DNA of 64,000 nt from Kineobactrum sediminis (GCF_002868715.1 NZ_PKLZ01000002.1:124001-188000), one strand, 5' to 3'; positions 9,644-18,372 are shown, numbered from the stretch's first letter. Notes: generated by a model from the letters alone, not told the origin. Numbers and translations are program-made.

Positions 9644-10249
9644 ATGAATCGCAACGTGTCGAGACTGTTTTTCGGAGCGCTACTGGCTGTGCCGGTAGCC
9701 GGGCTCCTGTTTTTTATCATGCAAGTGCTTATTCTGTCCCAGGAACCGGAAGCCGACGACTCTGAAACCCGAAAGCTGGCAGACATTCACATGCCGGATC
9801 GGGAGATCGAAACCATTGTCGAGGAAGAGAAGCCTGAGAAAGTCGATGATCCCGATGAGCCGCCGCCGGATCTGGATACTCCTGACCTCGATATGGATAT
9901 GGATATGAACGTGGTCAACATGGCACCTCGTGCGACCGTGGACCTGGATATCGGCAGCGGTGGCATGTCGGGTGGTGATGGCGAGTACCTGCCGATTGTG
10001 AAGGTAGCGCCCATTTATCCTCGTCGGGCCCAGACTCGCGGTATCAGCGGCTATTGTATCGTCGAGTACACGGTGACCAGGAACGGTTCCATTCGCGACC
10101 CCCAGGCTGTGGATTGCCAGCCGTCCGGCGTATTTGAGCGGGCGTCAGTCAGGGCTGCCGAGAAGTTCAAATACAAGCCCCGGGTTGTCGATGGCGAGCC
10201 TATCGAGGTTGCGGGCGTGCAGAACAAGTTTACCTATGAGTTGGAATAG
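9644..10249 (+). CDS. tonB: TonB-family energy transducer
   Basis: 201 residues. One N-terminal transmembrane helix (about 12-29), a short acidic/proline linker (PDEPPPDLDTPDLDMDMDMN) rather than the long Lys-Pro/Glu-Pro spacer of E. coli TonB, and a C-terminal TonB domain (KVAPIYPRRAQTRGISGYCIVEYTVTRNGSI ... FKYKPRVVDGEPIEV). The short transducer type is characteristic of TonB2 proteins. It would contact TonB boxes of outer-membrane receptors. No receptor gene is immediately adjacent, suggesting a general-purpose system. Confidence 0.92.
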   Translation: MNRNVSRLFFGALLAVPVAGLLFFIMQVLILSQEPEADDSETRKLADIHMPDREIETIVEEEKPEKVDDPDEPPPDLDTPDLDMDMDMNVVNMAPRATVDLDIGSGGMSGGDGEYLPIVKVAPIYPRRAQTRGISGYCIVEYTVTRNGSIRDPQAVDCQPSGVFERASVRAAEKFKYKPRVVDGEPIEVAGVQNKFTYELE

Positions 10250-10267
10250 CAGAGCGGGTGAAGTGCT

Positions 10268-11605
10268 ATGAAATTGTCTAAGTCTACAATGTGGCTGCGC
10301 TCCGCGTTCCTCGCGGTGCCGGTAGTGGCCGCGCAGGTAGTCGTTACGCAGGTGCAGACCGAACTTGACTGGTTGCCTCTGGGCATTGCTGTTGCCCAGG
10401 AAGAACAGCCAGAGCAGGAAACCCGGCGCACGCCGGCACTGCGCAATAAAGTCTACGAGCGCCTGCAGGAAGCACAGGTGGCCGCTGAAGCAAACGACTT
10501 CACCACTGCGGCACAGGTGCTGGACAGCATGCTGGCGGCAGGGGGCAAAAATGAGCTCAACAGCTATGAGTTGGCCAATGTCTATAATCTTTACGCGTTT
10601 GTTCACTACTCCCGTGAAGATTACGGCAAGGCGATTGCGGCCTATGAAAATGTGATTCGCCAGCCTGAGATCCCCCTGGCGATGGAGATCAACACCAAAT
10701 ACACCATAGCCCAGCTGTACTTCGTTGAAGAAAAATGGCGGCAGGGTTTGAACACCCTTCTGGAATGGTTTGATCTCACGGAAACGCCTCCGGCCAGCGC
10801 CTACGTGCTGCTCAGCCAGGCCTATTACCAGCTGGAGGACTACCCGAAGGCCCTGGCCAATGTTGAGCGCGCCATCAACATGCAGGAAGAAAAGGGTAAG
10901 TTGCCCAAGGAGCAGTGGTATAACCTCGCGCGCTTCCTGTACTTTGACAAGAATGATATCAACAGTGCGGTGGACGTCTTGCGCAAGCTGTTGACGCATT
11001 ATCCGGACAAACAGTACTGGGTGCAGTTGTCGCATATGTTCGGTGAACAGGAGCGCGAGTCCGTGCAACTGGCGGCGATGGAAACCGCCTATGTGCAGGA
11101 TCTGCTGGATCGTGGCAGTGAACAGGTGTCCATGGCGTACCTGTACCTGAATGGTGAGGTGCCCTACAAGGCGGCAAAGGTCATGGACCGTGGGCTCAAG
11201 GATGAATCCATTGAGGCGACATCGCGCCACTATGAAGTCCTGGGTAATGCCTGGCGCCAGGCGCAGGAAGTTGATAAAGCGATTCCAGCGATGGAAACGG
11301 CAGCGGCCAAGTCGGAAGATGGCGAGCTGTATGCGCGCCTGGGTAATATCTACCTCGACGGCGACGAGTATACCAAGGCAATAGCCGCCATCAACAAGGG
11401 GCTGAGTCGCGGGGGCGTCAATCGCCCGGATACGGCACGGCTTGCCCTGGGTATGGCATACTTCAACAATGAGCAGTATGACAAGGCCCGTGAAGCGTTC
11501 AAGGCCGCCGGGCGCGACGAGCGCTCTGAGCGTCACGCCTCGCAGTGGATCAAGTACATGGAGTCCGAGCTGGACCGGCAACGGCAACTGCAGGACGGCG
11601 GCTAA
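10268..11605 (+). CDS. TPR-repeat periplasmic protein of TonB2-type operon
   Basis: 445 residues with a rather long N-terminal hydrophobic signal (residues about 8-40) and successive TPR-like helical pairs, for example ANVYNLYAFVHYSREDYGKAIAAYENVI, AYVLLSQAYYQLEDYPKALANVERAI and LALGMAYFNNEQYDKAREAF. It is the last gene of the DUF3450-TolQ-ExbB-ExbD-TonB operon; equivalent TPR genes end the Vibrio TonB2 clusters. A role as a periplasmic assembly or partner-binding factor is an inference from TPR function. A strong terminator follows 27 bases later. Confidence 0.85.
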   Translation: MKLSKSTMWLRSAFLAVPVVAAQVVVTQVQTELDWLPLGIAVAQEEQPEQETRRTPALRNKVYERLQEAQVAAEANDFTTAAQVLDSMLAAGGKNELNSYELANVYNLYAFVHYSREDYGKAIAAYENVIRQPEIPLAMEINTKYTIAQLYFVEEKWRQGLNTLLEWFDLTETPPASAYVLLSQAYYQLEDYPKALANVERAINMQEEKGKLPKEQWYNLARFLYFDKNDINSAVDVLRKLLTHYPDKQYWVQLSHMFGEQERESVQLAAMETAYVQDLLDRGSEQVSMAYLYLNGEVPYKAAKVMDRGLKDESIEATSRHYEVLGNAWRQAQEVDKAIPAMETAAAKSEDGELYARLGNIYLDGDEYTKAIAAINKGLSRGGVNRPDTARLALGMAYFNNEQYDKAREAFKAAGRDERSERHASQWIKYMESELDRQRQLQDGG

Positions 11606-11631
11606 ACTTCGCCAGGGTGATATGAGGAAGT

Positions 11632-11663
11632 AAAAAAAAAGGAGCACAATGTGCTCCTTTTTT
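11632..11663. terminator. Bidirectional rho-independent terminator
   Basis: A perfect hairpin GGAGCAC-AAT-GTGCTCC (11641-11657) is flanked by nine A residues on the left (11632-11640) and six T residues on the right (11658-11663). It therefore has a stem plus U-tract in both directions and ends both the TonB operon (plus) and the convergent cold-shock gene (minus). Confidence 0.92.
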
Positions 11664-11682
11664 ATGGGGCAGGTAAAAAGCC

Positions 11683-11889
11683 CTAGACAGGCGTAACGTC
11701 TTCCGCCTGGGGACCTTTCTGGCCGTTGGTCACGGAAAATTGTACTTTCTGGCCATCGGTAAGGGTTTTAAAGCCGTCGCCCTTGATAGCGCTGAAATGT
11801 ACGAATACATCGGGTCCACCTTCGCGCTCGATGAAGCCAAATCCCTTGGTTTCGTTAAACCACTTAACGGTGCCGGTTTCTGTAGACAT
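11683..11889 (-). CDS. Cold-shock domain protein (Csp family)
   Basis: 68 residues from [23 protein letters not shown]-binding motifs RNP1 (KGFGFI) and RNP2 (VFVHF) are intact, and the length is that of single-domain Csp RNA chaperones. The open frame extends upstream to 11943, but the family N-terminus starts at the ATG at 11889, preceded by AGGTAA six bases upstream. The gene is preceded by a likely 5' leader of over 100 nucleotides, which in CspA-type genes mediates cold induction. Confidence 0.95.
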   Translation of the reverse strand: MSTETGTVKWFNETKGFGFIEREGGPDVFVHFSAIKGDGFKTLTDGQKVQFSVTNGQKGPQAEDVTPV

Positions 11890-12021
11890 AAGTGTTACCT
11901 GTATAGCTTTATGAAGCCCGTCCGGGCATCTTGGGTTAGTCAATATTTATGCTCAAGGTACCGAGGAACTTAGCGAACTTCGACCACGCTCATAAATGCC
12001 GCTGATTACTCAGCCTTAGTT

Positions 12022-12030
12022 AGTGTAGCA
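12022..12030 (-). promoter_or_regulatory. Putative extended -10 promoter of the csp gene
   Basis: On the minus strand the sequence reads TGCTACACT, an extended -10 element (TG-N-TACACT). A -35 at 17-bp spacing is poor (ATACCA). Transcription would start near 12015, giving a leader of about 125 nucleotides before the csp start codon, in line with regulatory leaders of cold-shock genes. Confidence 0.35.
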
Positions 12031-12083
12031 CCGGTCCGGATTTCTGGTATGACAGGGCAAAGAAAATTTTTTGTGGAATTTTA

Positions 12084-12115
12084 CTGGTTTTGGCCCTGTT
12101 AGCTGGCCGGACCAG
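12084..12115 (-). terminator. Putative terminator hairpin after glk
   Basis: On the minus strand, downstream of glk, CTGGT pairs with ACCAG and an inner GGCC with GGCC, followed within about 20 bases by a T-rich stretch (TTTTCTTT). The stem has interruptions and the T-run is not adjacent, so this is a weak call. Confidence 0.35.
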
Positions 12116-12160
12116 AGTGGCGGTGCGACCACATATTTTCTCGCCGCTTCAGTATGCTCT

Positions 12161-13129
12161 CTAATGAAGAGGCGCATTACCGGCGCCCAGCAGGCCCTGG
12201 AAGGAATGGGTGACCACGTTGATCGGCATCCGTTCCAGTTGGGCGGCAACCGGCCCGCGATCAATAAATCGGTCAGGAAAGCCACTAGCTGCAAAGAAAT
12301 CGAGCATTCTGGGGAGTATGCCCCCGGCCAGGTAGAGGCCGCCATAGGACCCGTTGGCGAGCACAAAGTCGGCACAGGCCGTTCCCAGAAGGCGGCAGAA
12401 CAGGGCCAGCGTATCTACGCAAACCTGATCCTCGTACTGCACTCCGCGACGGGAGATTTCCTCCGGACTGTTGATACTGCTGTCGATGCCTTGCACTTCT
12501 GCCAGCGCCCCATACAGATGCACCAGACCCGGCCCGGACACGAGTAGTTCGGTATAGATTCGTGGGTGCTGTTTGCTCAGGACCCGCCAGATTTCCAGTT
12601 CCGCGCTACCCACGGGTGCCAGGGCCATATGGCCGGGCTCACAGGCAATCGCGTCCCAGACTCCCCCTGCCTTCTGCAGGACGGCACCGCCGAGACCGGT
12701 TCCCGGCCCGATCGTGGCCAGGCGAGGACAGTCTGAAGCTGAAGGTTCACCACGGTGGATGAGGGACAGTGACTCCGCACCAAGGTGGGGCAGGGCGTAG
12801 GCGTTGCTTTCGAAGTCGTTGATAACGCGGATACGGTTAAAACCGAACTGTGTCGCCAGGTCCTGGCGACTGATCGACCAATCCATATTGCTCATGACAA
12901 CACGGTCGCCGTCAGGTGGCGCCGCTACCGCGATACACGCGTCCTCCGGTGCGGGTTCATCAAGATCCTGCAGCCAGTTGCCAATAATAGTTTCAAAAGA
13001 GCCCTCATCGCGGTTGGTGTAGCTCTGTATGGCCCGCAGTTGATGGCTGTCATAGTCATAGAGGGCCAGCCGTGTATTGGTGCCGCCCACGTCGGCTACC
13101 AGCCGGGTCGCTAACGTGGCGTTGGTCAT
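12161..13129 (-). CDS. glk: Glucokinase
   Basis: ATP-dependent phosphorylation of glucose to glucose 6-phosphate. The 322-residue protein has the ROK/glucokinase phosphate-1 motif LVADVGGTNTRLALYD at the N-terminus, NDFESNAYALPHLG, the TIGPGTGLGGAVL adenosine region, the substrate-binding EPGHMALAP (the His and Glu of bacterial Glk) and YLAGGILPRM. Its ATG overlaps the pyk stop by four bases (ATGA), so the two glycolytic enzymes are translationally coupled. Confidence 0.94.
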   Translation of the reverse strand: MTNATLATRLVADVGGTNTRLALYDYDSHQLRAIQSYTNRDEGSFETIIGNWLQDLDEPAPEDACIAVAAPPDGDRVVMSNMDWSISRQDLATQFGFNRIRVINDFESNAYALPHLGAESLSLIHRGEPSASDCPRLATIGPGTGLGGAVLQKAGGVWDAIACEPGHMALAPVGSAELEIWRVLSKQHPRIYTELLVSGPGLVHLYGALAEVQGIDSSINSPEEISRRGVQYEDQVCVDTLALFCRLLGTACADFVLANGSYGGLYLAGGILPRMLDFFAASGFPDRFIDRGPVAAQLERMPINVVTHSFQGLLGAGNAPLH

Positions 13130-14574
13130 ACAACAGGGAGAATTTTCATGATGTTGGTGGATCCCGGATGGCCCATGATCGCCCCCTGGGTCATTAGCAC
13201 GGAATCTCCTTTTCGCAGTTGGCCCTCATCACAGAGAAACTCCATGGCGTTGAGTTCAACAGCCTCGCGCTCAAATACGCTGGCATCAAAGAACAGTGGC
13301 ACCACACCCCGGCACAAACAGAGCTTTTGCAGCGTGGCAGCATGCTGGCTCAGCGCAAAAATCGGCAGGCCCGAGCTGAGTCGCGACATCAACAACGGGG
13401 TAGTGCCGGACTCCGTCAGGCAGGCAATTCCGCGTACGGCACTGTAATGATTGGCCGCGTAAATCGCCGACATGGCAATGGTTTCCTGGGCGCTGGAGAA
13501 TTGTTTGTCCAGACGGTAGCGCGACGTCCGCGCAACCGGATGGCGCTCGGCGCCCATGGCGGCATCCGCCATTGCGGTCACGACCTCCACGGGAAAGCTG
13601 CCTACTGCAGTCTCTGCGGATAACATCACCGCGTCGGTGCCATCGAGAACCGCGTTGGCGACATCAAACACCTCCGCCCGTGTCGGCATCGGGCTGCTGA
13701 TCATGGATTCCATCATCTGGGTGGCGGTGATAACCACCCGGTCCATTTTGCGTGCCCGGGAGATCATGTCCTTTTGCAGGCCGATTAACGCGGCATCGCC
13801 GACCTCAACACCAAGGTCACCGCGCGCCACCATGATGCCGAAGGAGGCGGTGATGATGTCGTTGAGAACGGCGTCGTCCGCGACCACCTCGGCGCGTTCT
13901 ATCTTGGCGATAATGGCGGGCTCCAGGCCCTGCCGGTGCAACAGGTCGCGGGTCTGGAAAATATCCTCTGCGCTGGAGACAAAGGACACAGCGACAAAAT
14001 CGGGGCGCACCTCAACCAGGCTATCGATATCGGCAATATCCTTGGGTGTCAGGGCGGGCGCAGCGAGTCCCCCCCCAAGACGGTTGATGCCCTTGCGCGA
14101 TCCCAGTTTCCCGCCCACCAGCACCGTACAATTGACCGTCTGGTCGTTGACCTCGTCGACCCGCAAGCGCAGCCGACCATCATCCAGTAATAAAGTGTCA
14201 CCGCAAAATACACTGGTGGTAAGAGCGGGGTAGTTGATGCCAACGCTGCTGCTGTCGCCTTCGTCCTCCCCCAGGTTCAGGTCGAGCCTGAAGCGCTCGC
14301 CGGCGACCAGGTTCACGGAGCCCTGACGAAAATTATGAATGCGGATCTTGGGACCCTGCAAATCGGCGAGAATGCCGACGTAGCGGCCCGCCAGCGCGGC
14401 CTGTTTGCGAATCCTCGTGGCCACTATTGCGTGTTGTTCCACCGAACCATGGCTGAAGTTCAGTCGGAATACATTAACCCCGGCCTGGATCAGACGTGCC
14501 AGCATTTCATCGGATTCACTGCCCGGGCCGACGGTGGCAACGATTTTGGTACGCCTGTTTACCTTGGGAATCAC
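13126..14574 (-). CDS. pyk: Pyruvate kinase
   Basis: Converts PEP and ADP to pyruvate and ATP. 482 residues from a GTG start (AGGA seven bases upstream). Recognisable blocks are RRTKIVATVGPGSES, FRLNFSHGS, ADLQGPKIRI, the catalytic-loop IIAKIERAEVV, the signature MVARGDLGVEVG, VITATQMMESM and DGTDAVMLSAETAVG. The C-terminal allosteric domain is present (LTESGTTPLLMSRLSSGLPIFALS). First gene of the pyk-glk operon. Confidence 0.96.
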   Translation of the reverse strand: MIPKVNRRTKIVATVGPGSESDEMLARLIQAGVNVFRLNFSHGSVEQHAIVATRIRKQAALAGRYVGILADLQGPKIRIHNFRQGSVNLVAGERFRLDLNLGEDEGDSSSVGINYPALTTSVFCGDTLLLDDGRLRLRVDEVNDQTVNCTVLVGGKLGSRKGINRLGGGLAAPALTPKDIADIDSLVEVRPDFVAVSFVSSAEDIFQTRDLLHRQGLEPAIIAKIERAEVVADDAVLNDIITASFGIMVARGDLGVEVGDAALIGLQKDMISRARKMDRVVITATQMMESMISSPMPTRAEVFDVANAVLDGTDAVMLSAETAVGSFPVEVVTAMADAAMGAERHPVARTSRYRLDKQFSSAQETIAMSAIYAANHYSAVRGIACLTESGTTPLLMSRLSSGLPIFALSQHAATLQKLCLCRGVVPLFFDASVFEREAVELNAMEFLCDEGQLRKGDSVLMTQGAIMGHPGSTNIMKILPVV

Positions 14575-14649
14575 TATTCTGTCCTGTCTGGCTGAAAATT
14601 GAATACTGGGGAAACGACGTCCCGCGCGAAGTTAGTGATGATGCCCTGT

Positions 14650-14666
14650 TGGCACCCCGGGTGCCA
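14650..14666. terminator. Hairpin downstream of glpQ
   Basis: Perfect inverted repeat TGGCACC-CCG-GGTGCCA in the 98-base gap between the end of glpQ and the start of pyk, both on the minus strand. No T-run follows, so it may stop or stabilise the upstream transcript rather than be a classical terminator. Confidence 0.35.
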
Positions 14667-14672
14667 GCCCGT

Positions 14673-15707
14673 TCAGGGCCGGATAACGGGATTTTGTAGC
14701 AGGTAATCGCGAGCAAGGTCCGGGAAGTCGGTAAACAGGCCGTCCACCCGCGCCTGCTGAAAAAATACGTCAAGCAGCTCGTCAAAGTCGGCAATACCCG
14801 GAGGCAGCTGGTCCCTGCGAAAGGTATACGGATGCACTTGAAGTCCACGGGCGTGGGCATCGGCGACCAGGGTGCTCAGGCGCACCGCCCCGGCGTCAGT
14901 TTTACCAAGGTAGATTTGCATCAGCCAGGGCCCGATACCATCAGCGTATTCCGCTATTGTGTCGAGCCCGGCCGGGGATTGCAGAAATTCATAGTCGACC
15001 GCGCTATCTTCGCCCCAGCTCGGGTCCGCGATAAGCTGGATCAATGGTAATGGCGTTTCCAGCGTGTGTCGCAGGTAGCGCAGTGCCTGGTCGTCAAAGC
15101 ATTGGAGGAATACCTGGTCACTGCGTTCCGCATAGCCTTTTAACGCCAGCACCTCAAGAATGCGGCGGGCAATATCCTGTCCCTCGGCCTGGTGAAAACG
15201 GGGTGCCTTGAGTTCTATATAAAGACCGGTACGTCGTTGGCGACTGCGGTCCATTCCCGCAATGAGGTCTATCTCCTCTGCCAGAGTGGGTACACCCAGC
15301 AAGCCTGGCCCGAGTGGAAAACGCTGCGGAAATACGGCTTGTCCCTGCGTGTCGCTGCGTTCGTGGACACGCAGCCGGCGAACTTCCTCCAGACTGAAAT
15401 CAATCGCATAAAAACGGCCATCGTCACGGGCGCGACCGGGAAACAGATCCGCGACATCCGTGGTGGTATCGAGGTGGATATCGTGGAGCACAATCGGGAC
15501 GCCATCAGCGGTCAGTACCACATCCTGTTCAATGTAGTCCGCGCCCATGCCGTGGGCCATGGCTTTGGCAGCCAGGGTATGTTCAGGCAAATAGCCGCTG
15601 GCCCCCCGATGGGCTATGACGATAGGCGAGCTGGCGGCGCTATTCATGGCGGCGAGAGTTGATATCGTTACTGCGATCCAGATGGTGCGCAATCGGGATA
15701 TCAACAT
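14673..15707 (-). CDS. glpQ: Glycerophosphodiester phosphodiesterase, periplasmic (GlpQ)
   Basis: Hydrolyses glycerophosphodiesters to glycerol 3-phosphate and an alcohol. 344 residues with an N-terminal signal peptide (about 1-25, ending MNSAASSP). Catalytic motifs are IVIAHRGASGYLPEHT and DYIEQDVVLTADGVPIVLHD (His and Glu/Asp acid-base and metal residues), and the C-terminus VDGLFTDFPDLARDYL matches GlpQ closely. The ATG at 15707 is favoured, with AGG six bases upstream; a TTG at 15713 is in frame. It begins 17 bases after the aldehyde dehydrogenase stop, so they are probably co-transcribed. Confidence 0.93.
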   Translation of the reverse strand: MLISRLRTIWIAVTISTLAAMNSAASSPIVIAHRGASGYLPEHTLAAKAMAHGMGADYIEQDVVLTADGVPIVLHDIHLDTTTDVADLFPGRARDDGRFYAIDFSLEEVRRLRVHERSDTQGQAVFPQRFPLGPGLLGVPTLAEEIDLIAGMDRSRQRRTGLYIELKAPRFHQAEGQDIARRILEVLALKGYAERSDQVFLQCFDDQALRYLRHTLETPLPLIQLIADPSWGEDSAVDYEFLQSPAGLDTIAEYADGIGPWLMQIYLGKTDAGAVRLSTLVADAHARGLQVHPYTFRRDQLPPGIADFDELLDVFFQQARVDGLFTDFPDLARDYLLQNPVIRP

Positions 15708-15724
15708 CCTCAACCTGTGCCTTA

Positions 15725-17170
15725 TTACTTCTTGATCTGCATCTTGATGGTTTTCTCGGTCGCTTTGTTGTAGGGGGGCAGCATGCCGCCCAGCTTGCCG
15801 ACGTTAATACTGGCCTGGCGATAAACCGATTTGGCATGGCTGAAAGTCCGGAAACCAGCCTCGCCATGGTAGGCCCCCATGCCACTGGGACCAACACCGC
15901 CAAAGGGCAGCTCTTCCTGCATCACATGCATGATGACATCGTTGATACAGGCGCCACCGGAGGTTGTGCGGGTGAGCACTGCCTTCTCTTCCTGCTTGTC
16001 AGTGCCAAAGTAGTAGGCAGCCAGGGGTCTCGGGTGCGCATTGACGTAGTCTATGGTTTCGTCGAAATCCTTATAGGTACAAATGGGCAGCAGGGGCCCA
16101 AACAGCTCTTCCTGCATGACCTTGAGATCATCGTTCGGCTGGGTGATCAGGGTAGGTGGGATCTTGCGATTACCCTGCTGGCTGCTGAAGTCTTCATCTG
16201 CCGGATTAATCGCTATTACCCTGGCTCCGCGCTCTTCAGCTTCGTTCAGGTAGCCCGTGAGCCGCTCGTGGTGGCGTTCGTTGACGATCGCGGTGTACTC
16301 GGGGTTATCCAGTATCGTCGGGTACATGGTTGAGACTGCCTTGCGGGCAGCGGCCACAACCTCATCCAGTTTCTCTTCCGGCACCATGAGATAGTCAGGC
16401 GCCAGACAGATCTGGCCGGCGTTCAGGGTTTTGCCAAGCATTATGCGCTCAAGGCTTTTATCAATATCGGCACTGCGGGAGATAATGACGGGCGATTTGC
16501 CGCCCAGCTCCAGGGTAACCGGCACCAGGTTGCGCGCCGCAGCCACCATGATGTGCTTGGCCACCGAGGTCGCACCGGTGAACAAAAGGTGATCAAAGGG
16601 CAGGCCCGAAAAGGCCTGGCCAACCTCAGGGCCGCCGGTAAACAGGGCGACTTCTTTCTCATCCCAGGCTTCGGCGACCATCTGGGCCATGACTTCCGAG
16701 GTTGCCGGGGTAAACTCCGAGGGTTTGATCATCGCGCGATTACCCGCGGCGAGAATGCCTGCAAGGGGCCCGAAGGTCAGGTTTACCGGGAAGTTCCAGG
16801 GTGAAATAACCCCCACCACCCCCAGGGGCTGGTACTCGATATGGGAGCGTCCGCCCAGCAGGTTAAGCGGGAACATGGTGCTGCGGCGTTCCGGTTTCAT
16901 CCATTTTTGCAGGTGTTTGCGGGCATGCTTGAGCGGAGTCACCGACGCTGCCACATCCGTTAACAGGCTTACCTCTCGCGCGCGGCAGCTGAAATCGGTG
17001 TTAAGGGCATCGACTAATCTGTCCTGGTATTTCAGTACTACGTCTATGCCGCGATCAATCCGGTCAATGCGGGTTTCGGCGCTGACAGCGCCCTCGCGCA
17101 GATAATCCTGGCGCTGGGCTTCGAGTACTGCGAGCATTGCGCCTTCGGCGGTAGGTTCGGCTGCATTCAT
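15725..17170 (-). CDS. Coniferyl-aldehyde-dehydrogenase-type NAD(P) aldehyde dehydrogenase
   Basis: 481 residues of the ALDH superfamily. Visible are VVGVISPWNFPVNL (cofactor binding), LFTGATSVAKHI, the general base in VTLELGGKSPVII, the catalytic Cys in LNAGQICLAPDY, and the C-terminal ELPFGGVGPSGMGAYHGEAGFRTFSHAK. The C-terminal tail and lack of the long ALDH N-terminal region resemble the coniferyl aldehyde dehydrogenase/fatty-aldehyde group (CalB-like). Start ATG 17170 has AGGAG seven bases upstream. Substrate is likely a medium/long-chain or aromatic aldehyde; the neighbourhood does not decide it. Confidence 0.88.
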   Translation of the reverse strand: MNAAEPTAEGAMLAVLEAQRQDYLREGAVSAETRIDRIDRGIDVVLKYQDRLVDALNTDFSCRAREVSLLTDVAASVTPLKHARKHLQKWMKPERRSTMFPLNLLGGRSHIEYQPLGVVGVISPWNFPVNLTFGPLAGILAAGNRAMIKPSEFTPATSEVMAQMVAEAWDEKEVALFTGGPEVGQAFSGLPFDHLLFTGATSVAKHIMVAAARNLVPVTLELGGKSPVIISRSADIDKSLERIMLGKTLNAGQICLAPDYLMVPEEKLDEVVAAARKAVSTMYPTILDNPEYTAIVNERHHERLTGYLNEAEERGARVIAINPADEDFSSQQGNRKIPPTLITQPNDDLKVMQEELFGPLLPICTYKDFDETIDYVNAHPRPLAAYYFGTDKQEEKAVLTRTTSGGACINDVIMHVMQEELPFGGVGPSGMGAYHGEAGFRTFSHAKSVYRQASINVGKLGGMLPPYNKATEKTIKMQIKK

Positions 17171-17198
17171 GATGGATCTCCTGGGGCCGTCTTCCGGC

Positions 17199-17244
17199 AC
17201 GATTGTTATCTAACCAGTATAGTCCGGCCCCGGGACCAGTTTAA
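17199..17244 (-). promoter_or_regulatory. Putative promoter of aldehyde dehydrogenase-glpQ
   Basis: On the minus strand TTAAAC and TATACT (-10 at 17216-17221) are separated by 17 bases in the gap upstream of the aldehyde dehydrogenase. The -10 is good and the -35 weak. Confidence 0.35.
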
Positions 17245-17333
17245 ACTCAATTGCCCGGTTATTTATGGCCAGAATTCTTGGCGGAGCTATCGATCTACTT
17301 GGCAACAACGCCAACAGCTGTTAAAACAGCGCC

Positions 17334-17681
17334 ATGAAAAAGCAGATTCAGCAAGATGATTCACGCACCCCGTCACCGCCTTTCGGCTATTCCCGGGTGT
17401 GTCACTATAGCCGCGAGCACCAGGTGCATATCGTGGCAGAATTTCACGCCCACAAGATTCGCCCCAGCCGCATTGCCTACCGTGTCGGCATTGATATCGC
17501 CTTTATTGAGGCACTCATTGCCGGCGAGCTTGAAGCTGACCGCTTTCCTGCGCTGGTAAAATACTACCGTAAGCAGCGCTATCAGCAGCGAATGAAAGAT
17601 GCCGGCACCCGCAAGGGTATCGCCCAGTTCGAGCTGCAGCAGCGAATTGACAGTGAGTTCAAGTACGAGGTGGATATCTGA
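17334..17681 (+). CDS. Conserved-looking small basic protein of unknown function
   Basis: 115 residues, rich in Arg, Lys and Tyr, without signal peptide or membrane segment. The middle part (HAHKIRPSRIAYRVGIDIAFIEALIAGELEADRFPALV) could fold as a helix-turn-helix: a helix, a turn at GID, then a second helix. I do not recognise the family. The start is the ATG at 17334; a 10-bp palindrome AACAGCTGTT lies at 17313-17322, 11 bases before it, and could be an autoregulatory site. It is flanked by divergent aldehyde dehydrogenase and convergent tetR genes. Confidence 0.65.
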   Translation: MKKQIQQDDSRTPSPPFGYSRVCHYSREHQVHIVAEFHAHKIRPSRIAYRVGIDIAFIEALIAGELEADRFPALVKYYRKQRYQQRMKDAGTRKGIAQFELQQRIDSEFKYEVDI

Positions 17682-17709
17682 CAGATGCATTGCCCCAGCG
17701 CTGTTTGCA

Positions 17710-18372
17710 TCAATCCGTTGCGTTCCTGCGATTCACGCACACTTCCCTGAAGCCCGCCGCGACAAACGGGATCATGTGGTCATAGGCGGCCTCAAAATCC
17801 GCTGACCGGCACTTGCCCCCCGACAACTTGTCGATTCGGCCTGTTTGCGCAAGAGTCAGGGTCAGGGCGCCGGACAGGTTGTGATAGCACCAGTAAAGAT
17901 CTTCTTCCAGCGCACCCGGCAAAGCCTTGCGCAAAGCGGCAATAAACTCTTCGACCAGCTGGTCAAACAGCTTGGACATCATCCGGGGGCCCCAGTAGGG
18001 CGAGTTGTTGATATAGGCGATGAGTGCCAGGTAGTGTTGCCAGCCGGGATCGCCGGTTTCCTGGGCCAGTTCGAGCGGCCGCAGAAAAGCCTCGATAATC
18101 TGTTCGACCTCGGGGCCGGCTTCGCCGGCACTGCTCTGGCATGCGCGCAATGCATCGAGGCGGGCACTATTGAGGAGGTCGGCACGGCGCTCGAAGACGG
18201 CGTTGAACAGATCCAGCTTTTTACCAAAATGGTAGCTGGCCAGGGCAACATCAACTGCGGCGCCATTGGCAATCTGGCGCAGGGTAACGCCATCGAAGCC
18301 ATGCAGGGCGAATAGCTCTTCGGCAACATCGAGGATGCGTTCTCGTTTGGGTTGGCTGCGTTTGTTACTCAT
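17710..18372 (-). CDS. TetR/AcrR-family transcriptional regulator
   Basis: About 220 residues. The N-terminal HTH is typical (KRERILDVAEELFALHGFDGVTLRQIANGAAVDVALASYHFGKKLDLFNAVF, residues about 8-60), and the remainder is the all-helical ligand-binding domain. ATG 18372 matches the family N-terminus; the frame is open to 18423. It is divergent from a sodium:solute symporter, and the gap contains the palindrome TTCAACGCTTGTTGAA, which recurs twice before the downstream TonB receptor gene. By the usual TetR logic it should repress itself and this uptake/catabolic locus and be released by a substrate or its acyl-CoA derivative. Confidence 0.9.
   Translation of the reverse strand: MSNKRSQPKRERILDVAEELFALHGFDGVTLRQIANGAAVDVALASYHFGKKLDLFNAVFERRADLLNSARLDALRACQSSAGEAGPEVEQIIEAFLRPLELAQETGDPGWQHYLALIAYINNSPYWGPRMMSKLFDQLVEEFIAALRKALPGALEEDLYWCYHNLSGALTLTLAQTGRIDKLSGGKCRSADFEAAYDHMIPFVAAGFREVCVNRRNATD

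Noticed and set aside
10145-11647. Long open frame on the minus strand opposite the TPR gene (about 500 codons)
   Set aside because: It is a reading-frame shadow of a GC-rich gene; the plus-strand protein has clear TPR repeats and operon context.
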